Part shown: piece after piece, positions 46,263 to 57,800 of the stretch
How the letters are laid out: each line of letters begins with the position of its first letter
How positions within the stretch are numbered: position 1 is the stretch's first letter
Assembly: GCF_033958435.1 (NCBI RefSeq)
Contig: NC_134138.1
Coordinates: forward strand, 209,073,298 to 209,137,297
Direction: 5' to 3'
Length of the DNA: 64,000 nt
From: Carettochelys insculpta
Lineage: Eukaryota > Chordata > Testudines > Carettochelyidae
Notes under the pieces: model-generated
The model's database searches: none
Seen by the model: the letters and a program-made list of their open reading frames with translations, nothing else
Told to the model about the DNA's origin: nothing
Position numbers and translations under genes: made by a program

Positions 46263-46979
46263 TCATAGCTACATCTACACGTGAATGCTACATTGAAATA
46301 GCTTATTTCGATGTAGCGACATTGAAATAAGCTATTTTGATGAATAACGTCTACACCTCCTCCAGGGCTGGTGCCGCCAACGTTCAGCGTCGACGTTGGG
46401 CAGCACTACATCGAAGTAGGCGCTGCAGTGGAGCATCTACACACCAAAGTGGCCCACATCGAAATAAGGGTGCCAGGAACAGCTGCAGACAGGGTCACAG
46501 GGCAGACTCAACAGCAAGCCGCTCCCTTAAAGGGCCCCTCCCAGACACACTTGCACTAAACAGCACAAGATCCACAGAGCCGACAACTGGTTACAGACCC
46601 TGTGCATGCAGCATGGATCCCCAGCTGCAGCAGCAGCAGCCAGAAGCCCTGGGCTAAGGGCTGCTGCCCACGGTGACCATAGAGCCCCGCAGGGGCTGGA
46701 GAAAGCGTCTCTCAACCCCTCAGCTGATGGCTGCCATGGCGGACCCCGCTATTTCGATGTTGCGGGACGCGGATCGGCTACAAGTGCCCTACTTCAACGT
46801 TCAACTTCGAAGTAGGGCGCTATTCCCATCTCCTCATGAGGATAGCGACTTCAACGTCTCGCTGCCTTATGTCGATTTCAACTGCGAAATAGCGCTCACC
46901 ACGTGTAGACGTGGCGGGCGCTATTTCGAAGTTGGCGCGGCTACTTCGAAGTAGCTGGCACGTGTAGACACGGCTCATA
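46263..46979 (+). mobile_element. Large palindromic MITE, family C (copy 3), perfect target duplication
   Basis: The element is 46268-46974 (707 bp). It starts GCTACATCTACACGTGAATG and ends CACGTGTAGACACGGC. A perfect TCATA pentamer flanks it at 46263-46267 and 46975-46979. The core is in the plus orientation and holds a 106-codon ORF (46337-46657) corresponding to those of copies 2 and 4. Confidence 0.93.
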
Positions 46980-49208
46980 TGATATACTTAAGTCTTGTCA
47001 CCCAAAAAGATGTTGTACTGTGGTTTATACATTTACATAAATATGCAATATATGAAGCTGGGTACACCAGAAAATAGGGATTGTAAAGAATAATCTGATG
47101 TTTACTAATGAAAGGCATGCTTAAAATAGCTTTTAAGCTTTCTACAAACTATGGTGAATTATTAATACAAAACACACTTTGATGTTAGTTACAAGTATCG
47201 GATGGTGTGTAGCTTCTTTAATATTTGTTTTTATTTTTTAAAAGATCAGTAATCCTCACGTATTTTTATCTTTGGCTACTTTTTTCAAGCAGAATGATCA
47301 TCTGTTAAATAATTTTTAGATGGCTACTACTACTGATCAGCCTGTCTTTACCCAGACCTGTGTCATTATAAAGAATGTACTTTATGTTGTAAATCATAAG
47401 ACAGAAGGTGTTTTTTAGTATACATAAATACATCAGTTGCTAGTCACTCTTAAAGAAAACAGGGACTTAATATGAATCAGTCTGTTTTGAAAATGTCGGT
47501 GTTTTAGTGATTGTCCTTGTTGATTTTTTTCCCACTGTTTCCTTTCAAGATTTCAAAGTTATTTTGTGCAACCTTTTCAGCCATAATTCTGTATTTCAAA
47601 TGAGCACAGGAAAAAATAGTCAAGATCAGCCCAGATATAATTTCTGAATACAGGGACCTGATTCACCTCTGACTTACCCATCTTTACAGAACTATACTAT
47701 CATTTACTTCCATTTAAATCCTCTGGACTTTTGCTGATGTGGCATGAGACTCAGATTCTTGATATCTAACAAAATTATGTATGTAAGCAAGGAGGCATAT
47801 TTTATCAGTGACTGATCCTTGGACAGTGTGGTGCTTCAATTTGGACAGTTTCCCACCCCGCAATAAACTCCATGAACGCAGATGCTGAACTCAATGGGGC
47901 TCCATTCAGGTACAGGAAATCTATCCTTACAGAGCCCTTTGTAGGGCTGTGGACATAATTTCAATACCATCCAAAGCTGATCCAGATCTTTAGGTAATAA
48001 ACTGAGCTGTGAATTTAGTGTACATGTGGCTGCTTACAAGATTTCCCATAAGTCTTTTCTGGCTTTGTTTGGAACAGGAATGCTACCAGAACAGCTTTTT
48101 GTATGTTATTTTTCCACCGGACCTTTTCATACATTGCTTTTCCTCAGGAAGTTCTGGGGTGCGTAGAACCAAAGACAGTCTTTAAAATGTACCTCACAGG
48201 TTCACTAAGGTTGAAATTTTAGTCTAGAATTCATGTTAGACCTTATTTTATCATAGCCCTTTATGAGTCAAAGTCTTGTGGTTTTTTGTTATTGTTTTGT
48301 TTTTTCATTTTTTTTTTTTCCCCTCAAACTTAGATGGCCTTAAGTTATGCAAGTAGGTCCATGTTTGGGTACCTAAATACCTGTCCTGATTTTGACACTG
48401 ATTTTCACTGTCAGCACTCCCCGAAGATGAAAAAGTAAATTAGTTACTACAAATACATTTATGCAGAGACATTTAAAATCTTAGTAACTTCTTTCAAGAG
48501 TTCAAGCAACTTGCTTCTGCTATGTTTTTCAACCAACAGCAGGGAAAAATAGGGCTGCTGCATCATAACCAGCTATTCTCCCCTACATCTAAGCACAGGT
48601 ATGGTGCAATATCTATTACAATCTTTAAACCATCATGTTCAATTTTTTTTTAGTTTTGCATAGATATGAATATGCCGAATCCAAAGGTTACTGGAGTCAA
48701 CTTAACCTTACTGGGCTTTGAATGAGGCCTTATATGTTTACTGATTTCACTTACCATTTTCATGCTTTGACTTATCAGTAAGATCAATATGTCTGTGCCT
48801 TCAGGAAAATGCAGTCTACTGTACTGGATTCCAGACAGCTGCCTTATCCAAGAAAGGTGCTTGACACTTTGGTGAAGGAGCATTTCAGAGATGCAATCAA
48901 GACTGTAATCTAGGGCCATCAATTTTGATTCTGCATCAATTACTGACTGACCCCAATGGGATATTTCTTTTTACATTGAGGCCCACAGGTGAGGGTAATA
49001 TGACGAAAGGGAGAAGCGGGCACCTCTTGGCTGAGCACATGGCACTGAAGATACTGTACCTAATATCAGCTCTGTTCATGGGGGCTGACCATAACCACAT
49101 GTAAGGAGGACTTACAGGAAGGACTGTGACCAGCCTGAAAACTCATGAAATGCAGACTAACAGCAAGGACAAGAGCAGTCTAGGAAGGTTCTGCCTGAGG
49201 ACTCTTGA
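46980..49208. other. Intronic sequence; unclassified repeat from about 48960
   Basis: 46980-48950 shows nothing recognisable. From about 48960 the sequence has the look of an interspersed repeat (GGTGAGGGTAATATGACG, GGGGGCTGACCATAACCACA) that may continue past the MITE into 49577-49745. Confidence 0.4.
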
Positions 49209-49455
49209 CCCGTTTCTACACAGGCCACTTCCTTCAGAAGTGGCATGCTAATACACGGAGCGAAAGATGCTAGTGAGGTGCAGATGCAAATTCCCTGCAC
49301 CTCATTAGCATAACATCACATGATTTGGAGTCTGGAAGACTCTTCTTCCGGACTCCAAAATGCCATGTAGAAGCGCGGCCCCAAGGAATTTGCATCCGCG
49401 CCTCATTAGCATCTTTCGGTCCGTGTATTAGCATGCCTTCTTGGGTAGAAACAGC
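49209..49455. mobile_element. Palindromic MITE, family E (copy 3), internally shortened
   Basis: It starts CCCGTTTCTACACAGGCCAC and ends GGGTAGAAACAGC. The left arm is nearly complete to GCGCGGCCCCAAGG, then jumps to the distal right arm (AATTTGCATCCGCGCCTCAT). The right half of the centre has been deleted. Confidence 0.85.
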
Positions 49456-49576
49456 CGTGTTGTTTCAGTGATCTGGGGTTGAGAAACTCCTTTGCTCAGC
49501 CTGTGCTCCTTGCTGCCCTGCCATATTTTTCCTAAGAGGTAAACTAGAAGCCCAGACTATGCAGTCTCTGTACAAT

Positions 49577-49745
49577 TCTGAGACAGTGTGTGTACATGGC
49601 TAGGGAAGAGAGGGACAAGGTAGGGAGGTTTTACACATGGATTTCAGGATCCAGAGCAGCTAGTTGGTGGCATACAAGGATTGGTGTGAGACAAGACGTT
49701 TGATCTGGGTGCCCTATGTCCCAGGGATCGAAACAGTGAGTGAAC
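49577..49745 (+). repeat. Dispersed repeat R, plus-strand copy
   Basis: This 169-bp stretch matches 52381-52549 in inverse orientation with no net length change. Shared phrases are CTAGGGAGGTTTTAC, CATGGATTTCAGGATCCAGA and GCAGCTAGTTGGTGGCA. The repeat class is not recognised; an LTR is one possibility. Confidence 0.88.
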
Positions 49746-50843
49746 TTCACCCAGATTTAGTTGGCTTAGAAGCACATGGGTCTGCTAGTAACAGGATGAT
49801 AACTGTACATGATGCTGGGCCAAGTTGTAAAAAATAATAATGTAAGTAGGACTGAAGGTTGTGTGGGAACTGCTGTTTTTAATTAAACCTTGAAATCATT
49901 CTCTGTTGGACATTCACAAATTGTCTTTCTTTCCAAAAGCAACAGCACTACTCAATAAATTGAAATTTTATGCCAGCTTCCAGTTAAAGAATAGTCACTT
50001 CCAGGAGTGTGGTGCCTTGAAGGCAAAAGAAAAAAAAAAACACTGAATACTGTTTATACACAATACTTCAAACTTCACACAGTAACTTGAGTAGAACATA
50101 TGGTTTTTGCGTGATTCAATTAGATAGTGGGAAATTCAGTATTGGAAAGTTCACACTGATGAAGGAGAAGGTCACAATTAGAGTTCGGAGACAGATTCAG
50201 ATTCTACTTACTGAAACATCTGCTGCTGCCGCAAAATGGGGCTTCTTGTAACAGTTGAGTAAAAGCAGCCCCCTTGAGCTATTTTCTTAATAATTTGAGG
50301 TAATTTGTATTTAAATTGAGCAAATTTGCCTTTTTTCAGTAGAAAAATACAACAGACAAAACAACTGTGAAAAGAAAATGCCACCTAGCAAAACAAAAGC
50401 TACAGCCTGTAGGTACGTATGTGTGTGTTTGGTAGGGCCTATATGATTTTATCATGGGGATTCTAGCACAGTGTTCTTCTTTTACAAAGTCAACATTTTT
50501 CAAAAGTCGCTGCCTAGTGATGTGTTGGATAGTACCATTTTCCTGCATATGTAACTCTTGCCTTTCAGATACCACTCCGTGGCAATGTTTTATAAATATT
50601 GAATTTCTTATAGTGGCCACTTGTATCTATGTTTCATACTTGATTGAAAGAGCCCATAATATAAAAATTAATGGAGAGAGAAACTCACCAATTATGTATT
50701 TTTGTACTATTATATTTCACAGTTCAGGGCTATCTGTATTCACATACTCTGTCAGTTGTAATTTTTTTTCCAAATGTTTGATATAGATTTGTCAGGAAGC
50801 TACTAATCTGTACCTCAATTATGTGAGTTTAAGATGCACTGAC
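49746..50843. other. Intronic sequence, no feature recognised
   Basis: AT-rich, with a short poly-A near 50030 and ORFs without recognisable domains. Confidence 0.45.
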
Positions 50844-51073
50844 AGTATGCATACATAGAGGGACAAGGTGGGTGAGACCATATCTTTCATTTGACCAACT
50901 TCTTTTGGTGAGAGACAATCTTTTGAGCTTTGACCTGAAGATGAGCTTTGTGTAACTTGAAAGCTTGTCTGTCTCACCCATAGAAATTGGTCAAATGAAA
51001 GATATGGTCTCACCCACCTTGTCTGTTTACTGTCCTGGGACCATCACTGCAACGCTGCATATAGTATGCATAC
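50844..51073. mobile_element. Short Penelope-like element of inverted termini, 11-bp target duplication
   Basis: The element is about 50855-51062. The left arm (ACAAGGTGGGTGAGACCATA, TCTTTCATTTGACCAACTTC) is mirrored on the right (GGTCAAATGAAAGATATGGT, CTCACCCACCTTGTCTG) and followed by TCCTGGGACCATCACTGCAA. AGTATGCATAC occurs at both edges (50844-50854, 51063-51073), a perfect target duplication. It has no coding part. Confidence 0.88.
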
Positions 51074-51200
51074 TTAACATGTCACAAATATTTACATCAG
51101 CACTTATTTAAAAAGGCAAAAGATGTGACTTGGACCTCACAGAGAATTCCAGCTCAGCACCATTACATACTCAGTACTCACCAAAAGAAGTTGGGATTCA

Positions 51201-51544
51201 CATGGGCTGTGTCTACACTTGCATTCCTCTTTTGAAAGAGGCATGCAAATGAGGGAAATTAAAATGCAAATGAGGTGCAGGTTTACGTATCTGGCATCTC
51301 ATTTGCATACTCTTCTTTCAAAAGAGCTTCTTTTGAAAGAAGAAAAGCAGTGTAGACGTGGCTCTTTCAAGAGTAAACCCCATCTTCGATAGAACCCTTC
51401 TTCCTATTTTTTTAGGAAGAAGGGTTCTTTCAAAGATGGGGTTTACTTTTGAAAGAGCTGTGTCTACACTGCTTTTCTTCTTTTGATTTCCCTCATTTGC
51501 ATGCCTCTTTCGAAAAAGGAATGCAATTGTAGACACAGCCATGC
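51201..51544. mobile_element. Palindromic MITE, family F (copy 2)
   Basis: The element is 51206-51539 (334 bp). It starts GCTGTGTCTACACTTGCATT and ends AATTGTAGACACAGC. ATGCAAATGAG blocks lie inside both ends, and the centre is a perfect hairpin, AGAACCCTTCTTCCT / AGGAAGAAGGGTTCT, around 51396-51432. Flanks CATGG and CATGC agree at four of five. Confidence 0.92.
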
Positions 51545-51720
51545 TGTGCTGCCCTGCTCTGCTCTCTCACTCCATGGCTTTGGCTGGCTGGCTTCTCCAT
51601 TGTGGCTATACACTAATGTCCCCTTAGGAGGGTGGGATCTAGAAGCCATTGAAGTAGAGATAATGCTACAGCTAAATGAATAAATTAAAGGCATCTGTTT
51701 TGGGGATTTACTACTCCCTG

Positions 51721-52128
51721 GCTACATCTACACTATCCCAAAACTTCGAAATGGCCGTGCAAATGGCCTTTTCAAAGTTTACTAATGAAGTGCTGAAATA
51801 CATATTCAGTGCCTTATTAGAATGCCAGCGGCCGTGGCACTTCGAAATTGCCATGGCTTGCCGCTGTGCGGCTCGTCCAGAGGGAGGTCCTTTTCGAAAG
51901 GACCCTGACTACTTCAAAATCCCTTATTCCTAACAGCAGATAAGAATAAGGGGATTTCAAAGTTGCCAGGGTCCTTTTGAAAAGGCCCTGTCTGGACGAG
52001 CTGCATGGTGGTGAGCCGCGGCAATTTCGAAGTGCCATGGCTGCCAGCATTCTAATGAGGCGCTGAATCTGTATTTCAGCGCTTCATTAGTAAACTTTGA
52101 AATGGCCATGGGACAGTGTAGACATGGC
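51721..52128. mobile_element. Palindromic MITE, family A (copy 3)
   Basis: It starts GCTACATCTACACTATCCC and ends GGGACAGTGTAGACATGGC. Arms are complementary around a TCCTAACAGCAGATAAGAAT centre near 51935. Several chance ORFs lie inside. Confidence 0.9.
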
Positions 52129-52155
52129 TCCTTTCTGCCATCCACTCACATTAAG

Positions 52156-52821
52156 GCTGGGTCTACATGAAGCTGCTCTCCCAGCAGCTCCTTGCCAATA
52201 AGCAGCCTCACAATTGCAAATGGCTGCTCGTTCGCATGGTTCTGTGGCTCATTAGCATAGCCACATGAGATTTTGCTCTCGGCAGAGGGGGTTGCTGGCA
52301 GTAAAGAGGCCCTATGGACGTGCCCCTGCAGGCAAAAAGCTCCTCTGTCACCAGCCCCTTATGCCTGATTCAGGGTGGAGTTCACCCACTTTTTCTATCC
52401 CTGGGGCATAGGGCACCCTGGCTCAAACGTCTTTTCTGACACCCATCCTTGTGTGCCACCAACTAGCTGCTCTGGATCCTGAAATCCATGCGTAAAACCT
52501 CCCTAGCTTGTCCCTCCATTCCATGGTCATGTGCGCATACTGTCTCAGAGGGATGTCTGTGGGTGAGAGAGAGAAGCTGATTTCTGTGGGTGAGAGAAAC
52601 AAGCTATTTCAGGCATGAAAGGCTGGCAACAGAGGAGTTTTTTGCCAACAGGAGCACATCTACATGGCCTCTTTACTTCTAGCACCTCCTATGCTGAGAG
52701 CAAGAATTCGCGTGGCTATGCTAATGAGCTGCAGGGACCATGCTAATGAGCAGCCATTTGCTATTGTGAGGCTGCTCATTACCATGGAGTTGCTGGGAGA
52801 GCGGCTCTGTGTAGACCCAGA
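52156..52821. mobile_element. Palindromic MITE, family I, carrying repeat R
   Basis: It starts GCTGGGTCTACATGAAGCTG and ends CGGCTCTGTGTAGACCCAG. Arms share CTGCTCTCCCAGCAGCTCC, CAGCCTCACAATTGCAAATG and GCTCATTAGCAT with their inverses. The middle holds a minus-strand copy of repeat R (52381-52549) and a 28-bp tandem duplication (TTTCTGTGGGTGAGAGA type, 52555-52610). Confidence 0.85.
52381..52549 (-). repeat. Dispersed repeat R, minus-strand copy inside family I
   Basis: Inverse of 49577-49745. Here it lies within the palindromic element, so it was either inserted into it or captured by it. Confidence 0.88.
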
Positions 52822-52837
52822 CAGAAAGTTCATATAA

Positions 52838-53546
52838 GCTGTGTCTACACGTGCACGCTACTTCGAAGTAGCGGCACTAACTTCGAAATAGCGCCCGTCG
52901 CGGCTACACGCATCGGGCGCTATTTCGAAGTTAACTTCGACGTTAGGCGGCGAGACGTCGAAGTCGCTAACCTCATGAGGGGATCGGAATAGCGCCCTAC
53001 TTCGACGTTCAACGTCGAAGTAGGGACCGTGTAGACGATCCGCGTCCCGCAACGTCGAAATTGCCGGGTCCTCCATGGTGGCCATCAGCTGGGGGGTTGA
53101 GAGATGCTCTCTCTCCAGCCCCTGCGGGGCTCTGTGGTCACCGTGGGCAGCAGCCCTTAGCCCAGGGCTTCTGGCTGCTGCTGCGGCAGCTGGGGATCCA
53201 TGCTGCAGGCACAGGGTCTGCAACCAGTTGTCGGCTCTGTGGATCTTGTGTTGTTTAGTGCAACTGTGTCTGGGAGGGGCCCTTTAAGGGAGCGGCTTGC
53301 TGTTGAGTCCGCCCTGTGACCCTGTCTGCAGCTGTGCCTGGCACCCTTATTTCGATGTGTGCTACTTTGGCGTGTAGACGTACCCTCGCAGCGCCTATTT
53401 CGATGTGGTGCCGCGCAACGTCGAAGTTGAACATCGACGTTGCCAGCCCTGGAGGACGTGTAGACGTTACTCATCGAAATAACCTATTTCAATGTTGCTA
53501 CATGGAAATAAGCTATTTCGATGTTGGCTTCACGTGTAAACGTAGC
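52838..53546 (-). mobile_element. Large palindromic MITE, family C (copy 4)
   Basis: It starts GCTGTGTCTACACGTGCACG and ends CACGTGTAAACGTAGC, 709 bp, very close to copy 2 over its whole length and in the same orientation. It holds the same 31-nt palindrome (52995-53025) and a 105-codon minus-strand ORF (53157-53474). Flanks TATAA and CATAG are not a matching duplication. It begins only 16 bp after family I ends. Confidence 0.92.
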
Positions 53547-54754
53547 CATAGTGACCACTCAGTTCTCTGAATCTTCATTCTCACACATCCTGCATGCTAG
53601 AATTGCTGTACTGTATTGCTATTTTCAGTACATGTTTACGTATTCTTATGGTAAGAATGTGAGGAATTTTTTCAGAACACAGTTTAAAGTGGCAGGCCTT
53701 TGAAGCTGCTCAGGTATTTGGAATGTCAGCATGAGTCCTAGGGAGATGGATGTATGTGCAGAGTCCAAGCACATGTGTCTGCAGTTTATCAGTTTTACAC
53801 CACAAATTGGCAGGTGATAGATCGCATTCTGTCTAACCTGGGTAAACCAAAAGACTAAATATGAGCAAACAATATGCATCAACTCTGTGGCTACTCAAAA
53901 ATACTGCTTAGCGCCCACTCATCATCTGTGGATCAGCTGTTTGGTGGGGGTCAGGTGGCACTCAAGGGAAGGGATGGACTTGGGGTGAAAAGAGATGACA
54001 TCAGGGTGGGTATCGGGGTAGAGGAAGGAGTGGAGTGGGGAGCGAGGATTTAGTAAAGCAGGGAAAGAGTACCCACCCAGAAAAATGAAAATTTGCACCT
54101 CAGGAAAAATCCCACCCTCCATGGTCCGGAAGTTTTCAAGTGTTTGGTTTGGAGGTCATGGATCCAAACCATTCTCTGTGGCTTTGGATCCCCAATGCAG
54201 AATTAAGGGTTCCAATATATATTTCGATGAGAAAAACTGTGAGAATGCTTTCTCGTTGCCTGCCTGCATCAATTCTGCCCCCACTGCCAACCCTTATCAC
54301 TCCAAACCTAGGCCAGATGTGGCTCTGCCTTGACCCTGGCTCCCTCATCCATTTAGTCTCAGTTCCTTCTGCCTCTGCTTCCCACTTCTCAGTTCCACAC
54401 CCATAATAGAAGGTCCCATTAATTCTTCTCAGGAGGAATATTTTATATGCATACCAGATTGAGAGGTCAGGTTGTTCTGACTCCCTTGGCTCTATGGTTT
54501 GCAAAGGAGAGAGTGCAGCAAGGAGCTTCCTGCATCTGCTTCTCATCCTACCTACCACACAAGGGCCATCAAATAGACACAAGCAGGGGCACCAAAAGAC
54601 TAGTGCTACTGACGTGCAGAAGTTTGGGTTTCATGGTCCAACTCTTCCTACAGAACTGGCTGCAACCATATTAAGCCAGTCATTACCACATACCTGAGTG
54701 CCTCATGTTCCCTAGCAGACAGAGCTGCCCATCTCCTGTGAGAAGACAGGAAGC
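53547..54754. other. Intronic sequence, no feature recognised
   Basis: A 148-codon minus-strand ORF (54136-54582) and overlapping plus-strand ORFs have no recognisable domain or splice context. Confidence 0.4.
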
Positions 54755-54890
54755 ATTATTATCCCTGTTTGCTTTGTAGAGGTGAACTAAAGCCCAGACA
54801 AAGGACTTTTCCCAGGGTACACAGAAATGGGGAGCGGGAAATTGAAGCAGGGTCTCCCAACCCCCAGACTACCATGCTGACCACCAGATG
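54755..54890. repeat. MIR/L2-like ancient repeat
   Basis: TTATTATCCCTGTTTGCTTT, GAGGTGAACTAAAGCCCAGA, TTCCCAGGGTACACAGAAA, AAGCAGGGTCTCCCAACCCC and ACCATGCTGACCACCAGA follow the usual order of this old repeat. Confidence 0.72.
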
Positions 54891-57800
54891 AGGAAGTAAC
54901 TGCTTCAGTCACCTCTGAACCCTACGTGCCTGAGATTAAGTGGTGCTGTTAATGCAAGCCATAATCTACAGATTAGTTAGCCTCCACTACCTGTGCTGAT
55001 TTTGTCAATTGCCAGCCTTCAGAGATGACAAACTTATTCCGTTCAGACAATGATTACTTTATGACTTAGCTAGCTGAGCTGTCTTTCTGACTCATTTTCA
55101 AGCTGCAGCAGTTTGGGCTATATCTGTTTAATTGGATTTCTGTGGGATATATTTTTAGTTTAAAATGATTAGTACATCCCTCCAAAAATAGTGTGCTTGC
55201 AAGTGTAAGTATAGTTACATTTATGGTGGGACATAGCCTATTTCACACCAGTCATTTGCATCTATTCAGATTTGCTGTATTTTGCAAGTGGCTGTAGCAT
55301 TACTCACCAGATGTGACTGGCTTATTATTCTTATTTTGGTGAGACACACCTAACTACCAAAGAGTTCTGACCTCTCCTAAAACAAAGCTTTGCTAATATC
55401 ATTAATGGTTTCACTGAGAGAGGATTGATTTAATGGAAACAATGAAATCCTTTGTCAAATTTCTTTCTCCTACAGAGAGACAGTAAATTCTATAAAAAGT
55501 AATGCATCTTCACCACTTCAATATATATTTGGAAGTATGCTGTCTAAGTTTATTGCATTGTCAGCCTGGCCAGCTGTGCTCACTGAATCTTGAAATAAGC
55601 TATATTTAGATAAAACACATTTATTGCAAGAAACCTTTCAGTATTAATCCAGCAAAGCAATTATATTTAAAAAGTTGCACTTTTCTGAAATTGGACTTTT
55701 GTTTGGCCAACTGGTATATTATATGTCTGAATTGTATCATGCATCTGATTTTGAATGTGAGCCCTTGAGAAAAGGACTGTGTATCATGCAAGTCTGAGCA
55801 CACTTAACTGTGTTCAGAGAACACAGGTTAAAATGTAAACCCACCAGAGCTGAAATATTTGAAGATAAGATTGTCTTTTATTCAAGGGTATTCATCCTGG
55901 TCCAGCAGCTCATGTGGAATCAACTCTGATCTGAGATCCATGTATGAGAAGTGTTTGGAATAAGATTGATTTATCTTAATCACATCTTCCTCATCTTCTC
56001 AACATACCCTCAGTTCCATACTTCTTCAGAAACCAATATCAGCATCCAGTGGCCCGAGGTTACAAGAAAGCCTTGTTGATAGACAGGCATCCCCTTTCTG
56101 ATGCCTCTGTGTTGTGGTTCAGGGAGAAGGAGAAATACAGTAATATTTTTTTCATTAGGAAGAAAATAGAAAATGTGAGATTGGTGACGGCTTCCTTAGG
56201 GAGAGGGATGAACCCCAGGTGCAACATAGTATTGTGAAGGAGAACAAAGGAAGTGGCAAGCCTCATGCTTAGGTGATTGATTGTCTCACTTTCGCTAAAA
56301 ATACTTAAACCAACAATATTGTGATTGTTACACTTTTTGCATGAGCTGTGCCGATTCCCTATTTATTCGAAGAGTAGTTTCATGTCAAGGTTATGTCTAA
56401 AATTGACAGAAATTGATTTTTATTTTATATAATTTGACTGACAATATTGATGTTTAATTTAGGGTTTCTTGATTTTAAATGTATTTTAATTTTTACAGTT
56501 GTACAAAATTATGGGGGCCAGTGGGTTAACATCACTTGTTAATAGATCAGAGTTTTTGACACAGCAGAGTGAGGTCCCACTGCTGTTCTCTGCATTGTCT
56601 ACAATCTGGGACTGGAGCTTGGGCTCTCAGACTGTATAGGCATAGTGATGTGTCTTGAATTTAACATTGTGTAGTTAGGAAAACCTTGATGTTCTGTTTG
56701 TTTGAAAAGGCAAAATATAACATTTTAAGTGTCCTTGCAAAAGTTCTCGGTACTCCAGGATACTATACAAAATAGCCATTTTAATTTTTAGGAATACAAA
56801 ATGCTATGTTGTTAAATGTCTTTTGAGAAGTTAGGAGAGATCAGTTTGGCTTTTATTTTAAATTTCGCAGGCAGGCAGATTGCTAAAGGTAGAATTAGCA
56901 AGGTTCTATTTGGACTGCATTCGTCATAGGTATTTTCAGCCTTTTGTTGTTCATAAATATCTGCTGAAGTCCATAAGTAGCAGCTGGAACTGTGATGGCA
57001 AGTTCATAGGTATTGTGCTAAATATGTAAGACCAAATTCTGACACAAGCTCCTTTGAATTCAGTGGGATTGCCAGGGTCACAATGCAGTGCAGATTCTGG
57101 ACCATATTCATCTGGAAGTCCTTCTTTGCATGTTGTACATCTGGGCAATTTTGGTCCTTTTCATAAAAAAATGGTCCCCCTCACCCAGATAGTTTGAAAC
57201 ACAATTAAAATACACATTACCAGTGTCAATACACGTTATGCTTCTGAAATACCACACTGACACTCTGGGGGATTTCCCTCCCCCCACCCCGCCACATTAC
57301 AGAAGTGATGGTTACAGAGGCTCAGGACTCTGGTTCCCAGATTGCTTTGGATCCAGAGCAGAGAGTGTTGCCCTCTGGTTCTGAGGTCAGAACCAGTCAG
57401 ATGCCAGAATTCAAAGACAGAGGGCTTGATGGTATTTTGGATTGTGTTTGGACTGTAGCAATCAGTGAAGCATCTCAGCTGGGGAAACGCCTCCTACCCT
57501 ATACAATGCTCCCAAGGGAAAACTTTGAGACCTTTGAGTATTTCTTGGACACTGGTCAGGATCATCTTAGCAGAGACCCCAGAAACCGGGAGGCCAAGGA
57601 GAGTGTCACTCTCAGTCTCCCAGGAACCAAGCTAATTGCTCATTGGAATCTAGGCCAGAGAGCTGCAAGGATGTTCTGACCATCCTTGGCATGGATTCTT
57701 TGTAAGAACACCCTGTTTATTTGTGTTGGTATTGTGTTTTAAGCCAATCAGCAATTTCAGATCTGTACCCCCATCAAAGACTGAGTCCAAATGCATTTGA

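Noticed and set aside
54136..54582. 148-codon minus-strand ORF
   Set aside because: No known domain, low-complexity stretches and competing ORFs on the plus strand.
57305..57679. 124-codon plus-strand ORF
   Set aside because: No recognisable motif and intronic setting; likely chance.
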